Origin: RGIG8767 sp045531685 | Lineage (GTDB): Bacteria > Bacillota > Clostridia > Lachnospirales > Lachnospiraceae | Assembly (NCBI GenBank): GCA_045531685.1 | Contig: JAZSEL010000121.1 | Coordinates: forward strand, 1 to 31,971 | Length of the DNA: 31,971 nt | Reading direction: 5' to 3' | Part shown: piece after piece, positions 1-7,638 of the stretch | Numbering within the stretch: the stretch's first letter is position 1 | Layout of the letters: each line of letters opens with the position of its first letter | Translations under genes and position numbers: made by a program | Notes under the pieces: model-generated | The model's database searches: none | What the model saw: only the letters and a program-made list of their open reading frames with translations | Told to the model about the DNA's origin: nothing

Positions 1-2291
1 ACTGTCATCAGCGAAGCCTGTCCGGATACATGCATTTTGGCGTTCCGCTTAGGGATAAAGATACAATCTCCCTTCGCAAATTCCATCTCAGACTCTTCAT
101 AACGGATACTTCCGCTTCCATCAAGTACCATAAGTGCCACAAAGGACTCTTCTGTCACTTCAATATCACTTTGACCGCAACAGTCAATCATCTGGCACTC
201 AAAATATTTGCATTCGCTGACATCCATTCCCTCGTACTTGTGATAATCCAGCACATCAAGAGCTTTTTTGATATCCAATTTACGCAAATTACCATATTTA
301 TCGCGTCGATTGTAGTCGTACACACGATAGGTACTGTTGGAATTCTGCTGTACTTCGCAAATCAAATTACCTTTTCCGATGGCATGGATAGTTCCTGCCG
401 GAATGAAATAAGATTTGCCTTTTTCCACCTTAATCTTGTTAAGCAACTCAAGAAGAGTATTATCCGCAATATGCGCCTTAACCTCTTCCATTGTCACATC
501 CTGCTTGAATCCGCAATAGATATAGGCATCCTCTGCACAATCCACCACATACCACATTTCACTCTTTCCATACTCATTCTCGTATTCCAGGGCATATTCA
601 TCACCCGGATGAACCTGTATGGATAAGTCGTCCTTCGCATCAATCAGTTTAATCAGCAATGGAAATGAACGGGACCCAGGAAATTTCCAACCCAGACTCT
701 CGCTTCCGATTTTCTTTAAAAATTCACCAAAGAGCATACCTTCATATTTGCCGGAGGCAACTACACTCTGGCCGTCGGGATGCGCTGACAACTCCCAGCT
801 TTCGGCTATAATGTCATACTCACACTCTTTTCCAAACTGCTCCCTCAAACGGGTTCCGCCCCATAAATAATCCTTATAAGCCGGCTCCAGCTTTACAAAA
901 GGCTCTACGGCAAGTCCGAGGGTCACATCGGAAACTTCTGTACTTGCAAAAGAAACCGTATCTTTCTTCTCAAAGGAAAGCCCTGTGGAAGTCTCAATAA
1001 AAACCAAATCCTCATCACTGACACAGGAAATCTGGTGTTGCACACCCGCATCAATCTGCACCGTATCGCCAATGCCCAGAAGCATCTCTTTTCCGTCAAT
1101 GACAGCCTTGGCTTTTCCGCTAATCACACACCAGGTCTCACGCTTCTTCTCATGAAGATGGGACAAAATCGTCTTACCCGTAAAAACAGATACCTTGCTG
1201 ACCTGATAACCTGTCTTCCTATCCTGCTCCAGCACATCATAACGGCCCCAATTACGGATAAATGCAGAGCTTCTGTCAAAATATCCCCACATGCTTTCGC
1301 TTGCACGGATAATCTCTTTTAAGTCGTTGGACTCACCTTTATTACCGATATAAATGGCATCGTCCGTATTCACTACCAAAACATCTTTCAAATGATTCAC
1401 CAGAACCAGCTTCTTATCGCTCTGGTTAATCACCGTTGTATTTTCACATTTATTGGAAATCACCTGTGGCTCGGATATTGTATGAATGGAAATATCATCC
1501 AAATCGTCCAAACTTCCCACATCCTTCCAGGAAAACAGACTGTGGATTACCTTTCCCTTGTTTGTTTTTTCAAAAACGGCCTTTTCAACCGGCAATGCCG
1601 GGAACTGCTCCATTACGGAAGCATCATAATACAGATTACCGCCCTCAGAACGATGTTTGTCAAAGGAAGCCTCAAACGCATCATATACATCCGGACTGTT
1701 TAACTGTAATTCCTTTAAGAAATCACCATTTCTGAAAAGGAACATACCGCTGTTTAACAAATAGTCCCCGGATTCCACATAGCGCTTGGCAGTCTTTTCG
1801 TCAGGTTTTTCCGTAAAATCAATGACATCCTCATTCTGATAATGAATATAGCCGTATCTGGTATCCGGCTTCTCAATTCCCATACCAAAGGTAACCAGAT
1901 ATCCCTGCTTTGCATATTCCTTGGCACGGAGAATATCATCCTTATAGGACTCTCCTTCAATCAGATGGTCTGCCGCTACCACAAATAAAAATTCAGACAA
2001 AGGCAGTCCCATACATGCAGGCACAATGGCTGCAGTGGTTTTACGGCCAACCTCTTCGTATACACAACGATAGGTAAGCCCACGGAATGCTTTCATCTGA
2101 TTCTCAATAATATCCTGATATTCCTTATTGGTAACAATAATAAATTCATCACAAAAAGCCATATTTCTGGCTACTGTTTCCTGAAATATGGAGTGATGGT
2201 TTTTAATCTCTATAAATTGTTTCGGATAATTCTTGCGGGAAAGAGGCCACAAACGGTCGCCTCTTCCTCCGGCTAATAACAGACATTTCAT
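1..2291 (-). CDS. Mannose-1-phosphate guanylyltransferase / cupin / class I mannose-6-phosphate isomerase fusion (3' end beyond window)
   Basis: Reading the minus strand from the ATG at 2291 gives 763 codons with no stop up to the left edge, so the C-terminus is missing. Residues about 1-345 are a GDP-mannose pyrophosphorylase: GGRGDRLWPLSR near the N-terminus, AADH, FTEKP and LNSGMF motifs. About 350-455 is a cupin like the isomerase domain of AlgA/ManC, with HLHEKK at 378. From about 465 a second, class I (ManA-type) isomerase follows: YLWGG, the zinc motif QVHP at 559-562, EMWYV, PAGTIHAIG and TYRVYDYNR. Class I enzymes of the short type are about 310-320 residues, so only a small tail should be missing. 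Together the domains would convert fructose-6-phosphate to mannose-6-phosphate and mannose-1-phosphate to GDP-mannose; the phosphomannomutase step between is not encoded here. The gene starts 15 nt after the PilZ gene, with an AGGA ribosome site. Confidence 0.9.
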   Translation of the reverse strand, partial: MKCLLLAGGRGDRLWPLSRKNYPKQFIEIKNHHSIFQETVARNMAFCDEFIIVTNKEYQDIIENQMKAFRGLTYRCVYEEVGRKTTAAIVPACMGLPLSEFLFVVAADHLIEGESYKDDILRAKEYAKQGYLVTFGMGIEKPDTRYGYIHYQNEDVIDFTEKPDEKTAKRYVESGDYLLNSGMFLFRNGDFLKELQLNSPDVYDAFEASFDKHRSEGGNLYYDASVMEQFPALPVEKAVFEKTNKGKVIHSLFSWKDVGSLDDLDDISIHTISEPQVISNKCENTTVINQSDKKLVLVNHLKDVLVVNTDDAIYIGNKGESNDLKEIIRASESMWGYFDRSSAFIRNWGRYDVLEQDRKTGYQVSKVSVFTGKTILSHLHEKKRETWCVISGKAKAVIDGKEMLLGIGDTVQIDAGVQHQISCVSDEDLVFIETSTGLSFEKKDTVSFASTEVSDVTLGLAVEPFVKLEPAYKDYLWGGTRLREQFGKECEYDIIAESWELSAHPDGQSVVASGKYEGMLFGEFLKKIGSESLGWKFPGSRSFPLLIKLIDAKDDLSIQVHPGDEYALEYENEYGKSEMWYVVDCAEDAYIYCGFKQDVTMEEVKAHIADNTLLELLNKIKVEKGKSYFIPAGTIHAIGKGNLICEVQQNSNSTYRVYDYNRRDKYGNLRKLDIKKALDVLDYHKYEGMDVSECKYFECQMIDCCGQSDIEVTEESFVALMVLDGSGSIRYEESEMEFAKGDCIFIPKRNAKMHVSGQASLMT

Positions 2292-2306
2292 ACTAAATCC
2301 TGAACA

Positions 2307-2639
2307 CTAATTCATATCATTTACTGTCTGATATACTTCAATACGTGCTGCTTCCATCTCAGGCATACCGATAAAGATAGCGCCATATTCGAAGATATCG
2401 TCTTTTTTCTCAATACGAACGATTTCAATGAATGCATGAAGTACTTCTTTGGTCCAGATAGTAAGATATCCTTCGTAAACAGTACCGATGGATAATGGTT
2501 CAATACTTGTAAAACCAATACCTGTCTTGGAAACATCTTCTACCTGAATGGCAACTTCCTGTTCTCCCGAACCATCTAACTGCTTAATAATCAGACGGGA
2601 GGATAACTCCATTCTCTTTGTTCTTCTTCTCTCGTTCAT
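2307..2639 (-). CDS. PilZ domain protein, probable c-di-GMP receptor
   Basis: A 110-residue single-domain protein. The N-terminal ERRRTKR run provides the arginine motif and DVSKTGIGF provides the D/N-x-S-x-x-G motif that PilZ domains use to bind c-di-GMP; the rest is a predicted beta barrel of ordinary PilZ length. I place the start at the ATG at 2639: a GGGGG run lies just before it, whereas the upstream TTG at 2654 would itself overlap that run. The gene has its own promoter at 2700-2728 and sits 15 nt ahead of the GDP-mannose enzyme, so the two are probably cotranscribed. That suggests, as inference, that c-di-GMP influences a mannose-derived polymer. The target is not identifiable, and PilZ domains can be degenerate, but both motifs look intact here. 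Confidence 0.85.
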   Translation of the reverse strand: MNERRRTKRMELSSRLIIKQLDGSGEQEVAIQVEDVSKTGIGFTSIEPLSIGTVYEGYLTIWTKEVLHAFIEIVRIEKKDDIFEYGAIFIGMPEMEAARIEVYQTVNDMN

Positions 2640-2699
2640 AAATTGTACCCCCAAAATACATTTTTATTTTAAAACAACTACTTCCCTTTCAATATCTTC

Positions 2700-2728
2700 A
2701 TAATACTCCAGATGCATGCATTTGTAAA
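2700..2728 (-). promoter_or_regulatory. Sigma-A type promoter of the PilZ / GDP-mannose operon
   Basis: On the minus strand TTTACA (2728-2723) is followed after exactly 17 nt by TATTAT (2705-2700). It lies between the end of queA (2741) and the PilZ start (2639) and leaves a leader of about 55 nt. The spacer holds the palindrome ATGCATGCAT, which could be a regulator site or chance. Confidence 0.6.
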
Positions 2729-2740
2729 ACAAAATAGGGA

Positions 2741-3820
2741 TTATTCTGACAAATTATCCACTACAAACATGGCATCCCCAAAGGAGAAGAAACGGTAACG
2801 CTCCTTCACTGCTTCTTCATATGCCGAAAGAACATGCTCCCTTCCTGCCAAAGCCGATACCAGCATGACCAATGTAGACTCCGGCAAATGGAAATTGGTA
2901 ATCAGACAATCCAAAACCTTAAACTGATATCCCGGATAAATGAAGATATCCGTATCACCACAGCATTCCTCCAAATAGCCGTTTTCATCCGCCGCACTCT
3001 CAATGGTCCGGCAGCTTGTGGTTCCCACGCAGATTACGCGGTTACCGTTCTTTTTGGTCTCATTAATAATGTCCGCCGCTTCCTGTGATACCTGATAATA
3101 TTCGGTATGCATATGATGCTCTAATACATTATCTACTTTAACAGGGCGGAAGGTTCCCAGTCCTACATGCAAAGTAACATAAGCAAGCTTTATCCCTCTT
3201 TCCTGTAATTCTTCCAATAGTTCCCCTGTAAAATGAAGTCCTGCTGTTGGCGCAGCCGCGCTTCCCTCGTACTTGGCATATACCGTCTGATAACGGTTCT
3301 TATCCTGAAGCTTGTGTGTTATGTAAGGAGGAAGCGGCATCTCTCCTAATTTATCAAGCACCTCTTCCCAAATTCCGTCATAGAAAAATTTAACAAGGCG
3401 GTTACCTTCTTCTACAACATCCAACACTTCTGCCTTTAAAATGCCATCGCCAAATACCATTCTGGCACCCGGTCTAAGCTTCTTGCCCGGCTTAACAAGT
3501 GTTTCCCAGACATCTGCTTCATGACGTTTTAACAAAAGCACCTCTACAGCCGCATTCGTATCCTCTTTCACACCTAAGAGTCTTGCCGGAATAACCTTTG
3601 TATTATTTAAAACCAGACAGTCCCCCGCCTTAAGATACTTCATAATATCCTTAAAGCTCTTATGGGCAGTCTTACCCGTATTTTTATCAAGTACTAAAAG
3701 TCTGGAAGAAGAACGGTCCTCTAATGGGTCCTGGGCAATCAGTCCCTCCGGTAAATCAAAAAAATAATCCGAGGTACGGAGCCCCAATAGAGAATCCTCT
3801 TTATTTTCCAAAGTATTCAT
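2741..3820 (-). CDS. queA: S-adenosylmethionine:tRNA ribosyltransferase-isomerase QueA
   Basis: This 359-residue protein has the full length of QueA, which transfers the ribosyl part of SAM to 7-aminomethyl-7-deazaguanine in tRNA to form epoxyqueuosine. Family motifs seen are DRSSSRLLVL (35-44), APTAGLHF (190-197), HVGLGTFRPV (218-227) and NFHLPEST (309-316). The start at 3820 has an AGAAAGG ribosome site. The upstream M18 aminopeptidase ends 71 nt away with no terminator between, so they are probably cotranscribed, although no functional link is obvious. Other queuosine genes (tgt, queG) are not in the window. Confidence 0.96.
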   Translation of the reverse strand: MNTLENKEDSLLGLRTSDYFFDLPEGLIAQDPLEDRSSSRLLVLDKNTGKTAHKSFKDIMKYLKAGDCLVLNNTKVIPARLLGVKEDTNAAVEVLLLKRHEADVWETLVKPGKKLRPGARMVFGDGILKAEVLDVVEEGNRLVKFFYDGIWEEVLDKLGEMPLPPYITHKLQDKNRYQTVYAKYEGSAAAPTAGLHFTGELLEELQERGIKLAYVTLHVGLGTFRPVKVDNVLEHHMHTEYYQVSQEAADIINETKKNGNRVICVGTTSCRTIESAADENGYLEECCGDTDIFIYPGYQFKVLDCLITNFHLPESTLVMLVSALAGREHVLSAYEEAVKERYRFFSFGDAMFVVDNLSE

Positions 3821-3891
3821 ATATCCAATACCTTTCTAATTATTTGCCTGTCATCCGTTAGCGTCCGACAATGCAAGTTTGATACCATAAC

Positions 3892-5292
3892 CTACATACC
3901 GATATTCTCTAAGAATACCTTATACCCACGCTTTGTTTCCATTAAATCAGCCTTACTGATAGCCTCCCAAGGAGCATGCATATTTAATACCGCAACACCA
4001 CAGTCGATGACATTCATTCCGTACAATGCAAGGATATACGCAATGGTTCCGCCACCGCCCACATCTACCTTACCCAGCTCTGCTGTCTGGAAAACAACCT
4101 TATTTTCATCCATGATTCTGCGAATCTGTGCAATATACTCTGCGTTGGCATCATTAGAGCCGCTCTTACCTCTGGCTCCCATAAACTTATTAAATACCAT
4201 ACCCTGTCCTAAGAATGCCGCATTCTTCTTATCAAAGGAAGCTGCAAAGGAAGGGTCAAAGGCCGCACTGACATCAGAAGAAAGCATATAAGAGTTAGCA
4301 AGGCATCTGCGGACAAGCAACTCACTATACTCTCCTGAAAGATTCATTACCTCAGCCACTGTGTTAGCAAAGAATCTGGACTGCATACCGGTAGCACCTA
4401 CACTGCCGATTTCTTCTTTGTCCACTAAAATACAGCAGGTGGTACGCTCCGGATTCTGTACTTCGAGCATTGCCTCTAATGAAGTAAAGGCACATACTCT
4501 GTCATCATGTCCGTATGCTAAAATAAGACTTCTGTCAAATCCCGCTTCTCTTGCTTTTCCGGCAGGAACCACTTCAATCTCTGCGGATAAGAAGTCTTCC
4601 TCCACAATGTCATACATATCCTTAAGAATCTGAAGCACATTTTTCTTAACGGCCTCTTTTTCCTCTTTTTCACTATCCTTATCGGTAAAAGGCATATTAC
4701 CAACAATAATATCCAAAGCTTCTCCTTCAATTACCTTCGCTGCCTTTTTCTCCAGCTGCTCTGCCGCTAAGTGAATCAGCAAATCAGAAACAAAGAATAC
4801 CGGATCGTCTTCATCTTCTCCGATATTTACTTCCACGGTAGTTCCGTCCTTTTTCACAATCACGCCATGAAGTGCCAATGGAAGAGTCACCCACTGATAC
4901 TTCTTCACACCACCATAATAATGGGTATCCAAATATGCGATTCCGCCATCCTCATACAAAGGATTCTGCTTTACATCCAATCTTGGAGAATCAATGTGAG
5001 CGCCAAGAATATTTAACCCTTCTGCCATGGAACGCTTACCAATCTGGTACATTACAATGCTCTTATTCATGCATACGGAATACACCTTGTCCCCTGCCTG
5101 TAATGTCTTACCTTCCTTTACAAGGGAATCCAGCTCCACATATCCTTCTTTTTCGATGCGGTTAACAATGTAGTCGATACATTCTCGCTCTGTCTTGCCC
5201 TTATCCAAGAACTCACAGTATGCCTTTCCCAATGCATCCACCTGCTTTTTTGTCTTTTTATCGTAAACAGTCCAAACGTTTTTCTTTTCCAT
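3892..5292 (-). CDS. M18 family zinc aminopeptidase (long form)
   Basis: From the chosen start the protein has 466 residues. M18 metal ligands and catalytic residues are visible in order: H99 in GAHIDSPR, D264 in GHDDR, E293-E294 in DKEEIGS, D340 in SSDVSAAFD and H439 in LNMHAPWE. M18 enzymes are cytosolic dinuclear zinc exopeptidases that remove N-terminal residues, often acidic ones. I prefer the ATG at 5292 over the one at 5328 because AGAAAGG sits just before it. A probable extended -10 promoter lies at 5369-5377. A second, shorter M18 paralogue is at 28249-29529, and the two clearly belong to different subfamilies. Exact substrate preference cannot be read from sequence. Confidence 0.93.
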   Translation of the reverse strand: MEKKNVWTVYDKKTKKQVDALGKAYCEFLDKGKTERECIDYIVNRIEKEGYVELDSLVKEGKTLQAGDKVYSVCMNKSIVMYQIGKRSMAEGLNILGAHIDSPRLDVKQNPLYEDGGIAYLDTHYYGGVKKYQWVTLPLALHGVIVKKDGTTVEVNIGEDEDDPVFFVSDLLIHLAAEQLEKKAAKVIEGEALDIIVGNMPFTDKDSEKEEKEAVKKNVLQILKDMYDIVEEDFLSAEIEVVPAGKAREAGFDRSLILAYGHDDRVCAFTSLEAMLEVQNPERTTCCILVDKEEIGSVGATGMQSRFFANTVAEVMNLSGEYSELLVRRCLANSYMLSSDVSAAFDPSFAASFDKKNAAFLGQGMVFNKFMGARGKSGSNDANAEYIAQIRRIMDENKVVFQTAELGKVDVGGGGTIAYILALYGMNVIDCGVAVLNMHAPWEAISKADLMETKRGYKVFLENIGM

Positions 5293-5368
5293 ATTGGTTA
5301 CCTTTCTATTTTGCAATGTAATTCCCATAGTTCCAAAGATAAATATTTCAAATCACAGAACCTCGTTT

Positions 5369-5377
5369 AGTATACCA
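5369..5377 (-). promoter_or_regulatory. Extended -10 promoter for the M18 aminopeptidase gene
   Basis: TGG directly followed by TATACT on the minus strand fits the extended -10 pattern TGn-TATAAT. No good -35 box is seen at 17-18 nt. It lies just downstream of the hairpin at 5397-5430. Confidence 0.4.
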
Positions 5378-5396
5378 TAATTCTTTGCATAATAAC

Positions 5397-5430
5397 AGAA
5401 AATCATGCAGGCTTTCCCACATGATTTTCT
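5397..5430 (-). terminator. Hairpin terminator after the GH127 gene
   Basis: An 11-bp perfect stem (AGAAAATCATG at 5397-5407 with its complement at 5420-5430) encloses a 12-nt loop. It is 45 nt past the GH127 stop. The U-rich end on the minus strand is modest (TTTTCTGTTATT), so it may be imperfect. Confidence 0.55.
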
Positions 5431-5475
5431 ATCACAAATCCCGTAATTGTTCTTATACAAAGGAATCACACACGC

Positions 5476-7509
5476 TTACACTCTTACCCATACCTGCATT
5501 TCATTTTCCCCACGGTTAGCCCATGTGTAATACGGTACAAATTTTAATGTAACTGCTTCTTTCTTCGCCGGAAAATAGCGGCTGTATAACGACGAACCCG
5601 AAGCATTCACCTCACTATCTCTACCCTCACGGAATCCGGCAATGCTTACGGCCTTAACAGCTTCTTCACACACTTCTTCGTCCGTAACAGTTGCTTTCGC
5701 ACTTGCATCAAGACTCACAAGATGTAAATCCGCACCATTGTCTGCTTCTTCTAAGCAATATACAATCGGTCCGCGTGTTACGGCAATCTTACCGACATTT
5801 TCTCTGACTTTCGCATCGGATGCCATAAGCTTTACTTCCATAGGGAAAGAAAGGGAAATCACCTCTTTTTCATCCCATTCCTTCTTAATATACAGATAAC
5901 CGTCCTTTTCATAAGTATATTCCTCATAACAGGCATCCGGCTCATAGGAATCACACCAATCAGGAATACGGAGTGCCAGAACAAAATCCGTTCCTTTGGC
6001 ATTGACAGTAACCGTAACATCACCACTCCACGGAAAACCGGAATCCACTTTTACGGTTACTTCCTTATCGCCCACGGTTTTATTTACCGTACTTCCCATA
6101 TATAAATGGGTAAATAATGTATTCTCATTCTCCGTATAGGCATAAGAACCGATGGAACTTAATATTCTTGCTAAGTTTGGAGGACAGCATGCGCAGCCGA
6201 ACCATTTCTGACGCACCGGCTTCACATGAAACTTTCTTTCATCCTTATGACAGGCTTTTGGTAATACCTCCAATGGATTTACATAGAAAAAGCTTTTGCC
6301 ATCCAATGCCATCCCACTCAACACACCATTGTAAAGGGCACGTTCCATTACATTGGCATATTTCGCCTTTGGTGCTATTTCCAGCATTCTTCTGGCAAAA
6401 AATACAAGGCCGATGGACGCACAGGTCTCTGCATATGCGGTATCATTCGGTAAATCATATGGGAACGAAAATGCCTCTCCTATATGGGTTCCTCCGATAC
6501 CACCGGTAATGTACATCTTTTCATTTACGATGCTGTCCCAGAGTTTTTCACAGGATGCATACAATTCCTCATCTTCCTTTAATCTGGCAATATCTGCCAT
6601 ACCGGAATACAGGTAAACCGCACGCACGGAATGTCCCACAGCCTCATCCTGCTCACGTACCGGACGATGCGCCTGATTGTAAGCATAACGCTCAGCATCT
6701 TCTTCTCCACGCTTGATGGCTTCCGGATGTTCCTTATCAAAATAATATGGGCGTTTACCGCGTTCATCTACAAAAAAGCTGCCAAGGTCAAGATATTTCC
6801 GGTTCCCTGTCACTTCGTATAAACGCACCAATGCCATTTCCGCAATTTCATGCCCCGGATAGCCCTTACATTTTCCTTCTTCCGGTCCAAAATAATCTGC
6901 AATATAATCCGCAAAGCGTTCTACTGCTTTTAACAATTTGTCCTTGCCCGTAGCCTGATAATAGGCAACAGCGCCTTCTGCCAAATGACCGAAGCAATAT
7001 AATTCATGATGGTCGCGAAGATTGGACCATTCCTTATCGCGTCCGTTAATAATATAATAGGTATCCAAATAGCCGTCTTCCTGCTGCGCTTCGCATACAA
7101 TGTCAATGGCTCCGTCTGCAATCTTTTCAAGCTCCGCATCCGGATGCTGTGTTAAGGAATAGGCTACTGCCTCAATCCATTTGGAAAAATCACTATCCTG
7201 GAACACAAATCCATAAAATAAATCTTCCAAATGTTCCGGGTCTTCCGGCAATGCTTCAAACCCTCTGAATGTATATTTCGGCTCTATATATGCATTTCCC
7301 AGTTCCCGTTTTTTCTTATTTAACTTGCCGGCAACCTTAAAATTGCGCATGCAAAAACTAGGCGCCGCCCCTTCGACATTGTCATTCAAAGCATCCCACT
7401 GATAAGGAATAACCTCTGTTCTGACAAGCTCCATTTCATTCTTCCAAAATTCATCCGTAATCTGTAGTTTACGGAGTGATACCGGTCTGCTGTAATCCTT
7501 GCTGTTCAT
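5476..7509 (-). CDS. GH127 family beta-L-arabinofuranosidase (DUF1680)
   Basis: The 677-residue protein matches the length and motif layout of GH127 enzymes such as HypBA1 of Bifidobacterium longum, which remove beta-1,2-linked L-arabinofuranose by a zinc-thiolate mechanism. The reference residues Glu338, Cys340, Cys417 and Cys418 correspond here to E361 and C363 (AYAETCASIG) and C441-C442 (GCACCPPN); the reference acid/base Glu322 corresponds to E345 (HIGEAF). No signal peptide is seen, so it probably acts on imported oligosaccharides in the cytoplasm. The start at 7509 has AAGGAGAGG in front. It stands alone between terminators, with no neighbouring transporter or regulator. GH127 is broad, so another beta-L-arabinofuranoside could be the substrate. 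Confidence 0.92.
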   Translation of the reverse strand: MNSKDYSRPVSLRKLQITDEFWKNEMELVRTEVIPYQWDALNDNVEGAAPSFCMRNFKVAGKLNKKKRELGNAYIEPKYTFRGFEALPEDPEHLEDLFYGFVFQDSDFSKWIEAVAYSLTQHPDAELEKIADGAIDIVCEAQQEDGYLDTYYIINGRDKEWSNLRDHHELYCFGHLAEGAVAYYQATGKDKLLKAVERFADYIADYFGPEEGKCKGYPGHEIAEMALVRLYEVTGNRKYLDLGSFFVDERGKRPYYFDKEHPEAIKRGEEDAERYAYNQAHRPVREQDEAVGHSVRAVYLYSGMADIARLKEDEELYASCEKLWDSIVNEKMYITGGIGGTHIGEAFSFPYDLPNDTAYAETCASIGLVFFARRMLEIAPKAKYANVMERALYNGVLSGMALDGKSFFYVNPLEVLPKACHKDERKFHVKPVRQKWFGCACCPPNLARILSSIGSYAYTENENTLFTHLYMGSTVNKTVGDKEVTVKVDSGFPWSGDVTVTVNAKGTDFVLALRIPDWCDSYEPDACYEEYTYEKDGYLYIKKEWDEKEVISLSFPMEVKLMASDAKVRENVGKIAVTRGPIVYCLEEADNGADLHLVSLDASAKATVTDEEVCEEAVKAVSIAGFREGRDSEVNASGSSLYSRYFPAKKEAVTLKFVPYYTWANRGENEMQVWVRV

Positions 7510-7551
7510 ATACCCTCTCCTTATTAATCCATTCTATTTCCAAACAACCAA

Positions 7552-7569
7552 AAGCTTTCTAAGCTTTCT
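7552..7569. repeat. Tandem 9-bp repeat upstream of the GH127 gene
   Basis: AAGCTTTCT occurs twice, head to tail, at 7552-7560 and 7561-7569. It lies between the pheT terminator and the GH127 start, where an operator would be expected. No regulator can be assigned. Confidence 0.4.
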
Positions 7570-7576
7570 GCTACTA

Positions 7577-7618
7577 TAAAAAAACACCCCATGCCATTAC
7601 TATGACATAGGGTGTTTG
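7577..7618 (-). terminator. Intrinsic terminator of the pheST operon
   Basis: On the minus strand AAACACCC pairs with GGGTGTTT (7611-7618 with 7582-7589), with further inner pairs, and is followed by a run of T. It is about 20 nt past the pheT stop and separates pheST from the GH127 gene. Confidence 0.85.
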
Positions 7619-7638
7619 GTTAATCAACTTGTTTATTT

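Noticed and set aside
30..626. 198-codon plus-strand reading frame
   Set aside because: It lies fully inside the minus-strand GDP-mannose fusion gene, whose domain motifs are unmistakable. The plus frame has no known family features.
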